A stretch of 15,540 nt of DNA, taken from NCBI GenBank assembly GCA_015232485.1, contig JADFZP010000025.1, positions 1 through 15,540 on the forward strand, given 5' to 3'. The notes beneath the pieces are model-generated. The model was not told where the DNA came from. It searched no databases and worked only from the letters and a program-made list of their open reading frames with translations. This DNA is from Alphaproteobacteria bacterium (GTDB taxonomy: Bacteria > Pseudomonadota > Alphaproteobacteria > Rhodospirillales > Magnetospirillaceae). This document shows positions 14,001 to 15,540 of the stretch, one piece after another. The position numbers were made by a program, and so were the translations under genes. Position 1 is the stretch's first letter. Each line of letters begins with the position of its first letter.

Positions 14001-14912
14001 TTAGCGCCAAGGCCCACCGGGCTGCCAAGTCAACGCAAACGGCGCGCCTGCGTGCAAGGCAAGGGCTGGGGGCATCAGGAAAGCCTCCGCCTTGATCAAG
14101 ATCGCAGCGAGGGGTTCCGGTTCCATAGCAATGGCGGTTCGGCGGATGAAGCCATCCCACTGGGCTTGCTTGGTCGACGCCGCCGCAAAGGCCGGGGTTA
14201 GGGCCACGGGCGTTTCGGACGGCAATGCGGTGGCGCGGCGGGCAAAAGTGGCTTGAATGGCCTGGGCCAGGGTGGCGCCGTCGAAGCTGAACGTCGTGGC
14301 GATGGCCCACACATCGTAGAAATCCTTCATGCGTGTGTTCAGCATGCCCAGGTCCACCAGGGCCTGGAATTTTTCTGCCACCACCGTCTCGGGTGGATAG
14401 GCCCGCAGCCGGGGCGCGGCGAATTCCAGTAGGGTGGGGTAGTCGATGTCTTGCGGTGCCGGCGTGACGGCGTCTCCGTATCCCACGTCGATCTGCACGG
14501 GCATGCGGGCGCCGGCGATGATGGCGATCATGGTCACGCGGACGCCCTGGTAATCCCTATCCTCCCGCACCTGGTCGACCTTGATGGTGTCCGGCCGGAA
14601 CTGAACTCCGTCATCGTCTACCGGGACGGTGCAGAGAGCCCGGAAGGTTTCGGTAAGGGCGGCGACATCGTTGGCGCCAAAGCCAAGAAGGTCTAAATCG
14701 CCGGTTGCCCGGTACGGCACCGCCGCCCACAGGCTGAATAGCATGGCGCCCTTCAGGACGAAGAGGTTGCGGTAAGGCGATTGGCTCAGGCGATAGAGCA
14801 GGCGCTCGATGGCGTAACGCGTCAAGACAAGCTGGACGTTTTCCTTGTTGGCGCGGGCACGATCGGTCAATCGCGCCCGCACCGATGCCGCCATGTTGCG
14901 GGGCCGCGTCAC
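14001..14912 (-). CDS. abiEii: AbiEii-family nucleotidyltransferase toxin
   Basis: A 303-residue toxin of the type IV AbiE system, a DNA-polymerase-beta-like nucleotidyltransferase. Toxins of this family act on RNA substrates; the related mycobacterial MenT enzymes modify tRNA. The motifs are in order: KGAMLFSLW (54-62), GDLDLLG (71-77) with metal-binding D72 and D74, IDVGYG (141-146) with the third acidic residue D142, and EKFQALVDLGMLNTRMKDFYD (180-200) with K181, R194, K196 and D197. GTG 14912 is chosen as the start: it overlaps the antitoxin stop (GTGA) and gives MTRPRNMAASVRARL, the N-terminus I know from this family. An internal ATG at 14894 is the alternative. All motifs look intact, so the toxin should be active. 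Confidence 0.9.
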   Translation of the reverse strand: MTRPRNMAASVRARLTDRARANKENVQLVLTRYAIERLLYRLSQSPYRNLFVLKGAMLFSLWAAVPYRATGDLDLLGFGANDVAALTETFRALCTVPVDDDGVQFRPDTIKVDQVREDRDYQGVRVTMIAIIAGARMPVQIDVGYGDAVTPAPQDIDYPTLLEFAAPRLRAYPPETVVAEKFQALVDLGMLNTRMKDFYDVWAIATTFSFDGATLAQAIQATFARRATALPSETPVALTPAFAAASTKQAQWDGFIRRTAIAMEPEPLAAILIKAEAFLMPPALALHAGAPFALTWQPGGPWR

Positions 14913-15517
14913 AGCAGGGCTTCCAGATAGGGGCGCATGACCGACTGGACGCGGCAAATGCCGGCGAAGTGCCAAAGCTGGTCCGTCGTGCAGACTTTTC
15001 GCCGCAGGCACTCGCGCAGAGCCTCAATGGCCACGTCCAGGCCGACCTTGCTGCGGTGCTTGAAGCAATCTACCACTGTCTTGGCGGGACCGGTGACGGG
15101 CACAAGGACGCCTTCCACTGTCTGATGCTCAATGCCGGCAGCCAGAGCCTCGCCGGTTGCCCGAACAATCTTCAAGCCCACCGGGCTGCTGGTAGGCGCC
15201 CATTTGCGCGCGCCAATCATCATCCACACCAGATGAGGGGATTGTGTGGTCAGTTGGTGGAACTGCAACGCCGACAGTAGGCAGACCACGCCATGGGGCA
15301 CGATCCGCGCGGCCTCCGCCAGAGTGTGAGCCGCAGCAAACTCGCTGTCGGCCAGTTGATAGAGGCCGCGGCCGAGGCGGACGAGTTGACCCCCGGTCAC
15401 CAGCCGTTGTAGGTAGACCGGTGCGATGCCCTCGGCCGCGAAATCGCGCGCGCGGGCGATGCCCCGTGTCCGGGCAAGCTCAAGGGCGCGGGTCTTCGTG
15501 GTGGCGGTGTGTGACAT
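14909..15517 (-). CDS. abiEi: AbiEi-family antitoxin / transcriptional repressor
   Basis: A 202-residue antitoxin paired with AbiEii. Residues about 8-58 (ALELARTRGIARARDFAAEGIAPVYLQRLVTGGQLVRLGRGLYQL) are the winged helix that binds the operon's own promoter. The remainder is the AbiEi C-terminal domain, which neutralises the toxin without binding it. Antitoxin first and toxin second with a GTGA overlap is the usual order. ATG 15517 follows GCATGTAA-like sequence near the window edge, where a small ATGT-A-ACAT inverted repeat (15523-15531) may be part of its operator. The promoter may be cut off by the window. On a plasmid the pair serves stability and, in the founding AbiE system, phage defence by abortive infection. 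Confidence 0.9.
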   Translation of the reverse strand: MSHTATTKTRALELARTRGIARARDFAAEGIAPVYLQRLVTGGQLVRLGRGLYQLADSEFAAAHTLAEAARIVPHGVVCLLSALQFHQLTTQSPHLVWMMIGARKWAPTSSPVGLKIVRATGEALAAGIEHQTVEGVLVPVTGPAKTVVDCFKHRSKVGLDVAIEALRECLRRKVCTTDQLWHFAGICRVQSVMRPYLEALL

Positions 15518-15540
15518 GGACGGATGTTACATTGTCTCGG

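Noticed and set aside
14001..15011. AbiEii start at 15011
   Set aside because: It would overlap the antitoxin by about 100 bases. The N-terminus from GTG 14912 matches the family start and gives the usual GTGA overlap.

Overview
The window looks like part of a conjugative plasmid, or a closely related conjugative element, from a GC-rich proteobacterium. I lean towards Alphaproteobacteria, because the first gene resembles a DUF1612/HTH family that I associate with rhizobial and other alphaproteobacterial plasmids. This placement rests on family recognition and base composition only. I saw no chromosomal housekeeping gene and no rRNA or tRNA.

Replication and partition occupy positions 1 to about 6120. 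A DUF1612-like DNA-binding protein (27-1241) is followed by an origin-like region holding five iteron copies, a near-consensus DnaA box and an AT-rich stretch. A tnpB gene (1547-2863), with no tnpA beside it, sits between that region and repA (2868-3917, RepA_C-type initiator). Downstream of repA a gene-free stretch carries six more copies of the same iteron in both orientations. Next, on the minus strand, come a small ribbon-helix-helix ParB/ParG-like protein and a short ParA ATPase. Upstream of parA lies about 330 bp of degenerate short repeats that look like a centromere (parS).

Conjugation occupies about 6120 to 11660. An F-type mating-pair block, traF-traH-traG, reads on the plus strand. 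TraF and TraH have signal peptides and TraG is a large polytopic membrane protein. A 68-residue single-span membrane protein with its own good sigma70-like promoter follows traG.

Regulation occupies about 11660 to 13890. After roughly 490 bp without a convincing gene, a promoter drives a tightly overlapping operon of a lytic transglycosylase, a FlhD-like protein and a FlhC-like protein. The FlhD/FlhC-like pair is the most interesting part. FlhDC relatives (AcaCD, SetCD) are the master activators of transfer in IncC plasmids and SXT/R391 elements, and here the pair sits beside an F-type transfer block. The FlhC-like protein also has a long C-terminal extension with a second predicted DNA-binding helix pair.

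Maintenance occupies 14001 to 15517. A convergent AbiEi/AbiEii (type IV toxin-antitoxin) operon on the minus strand closes the window. Taken together the genes form a self-sustaining package: replication, segregation, post-segregational stabilisation and a transfer block with a candidate dedicated activator.
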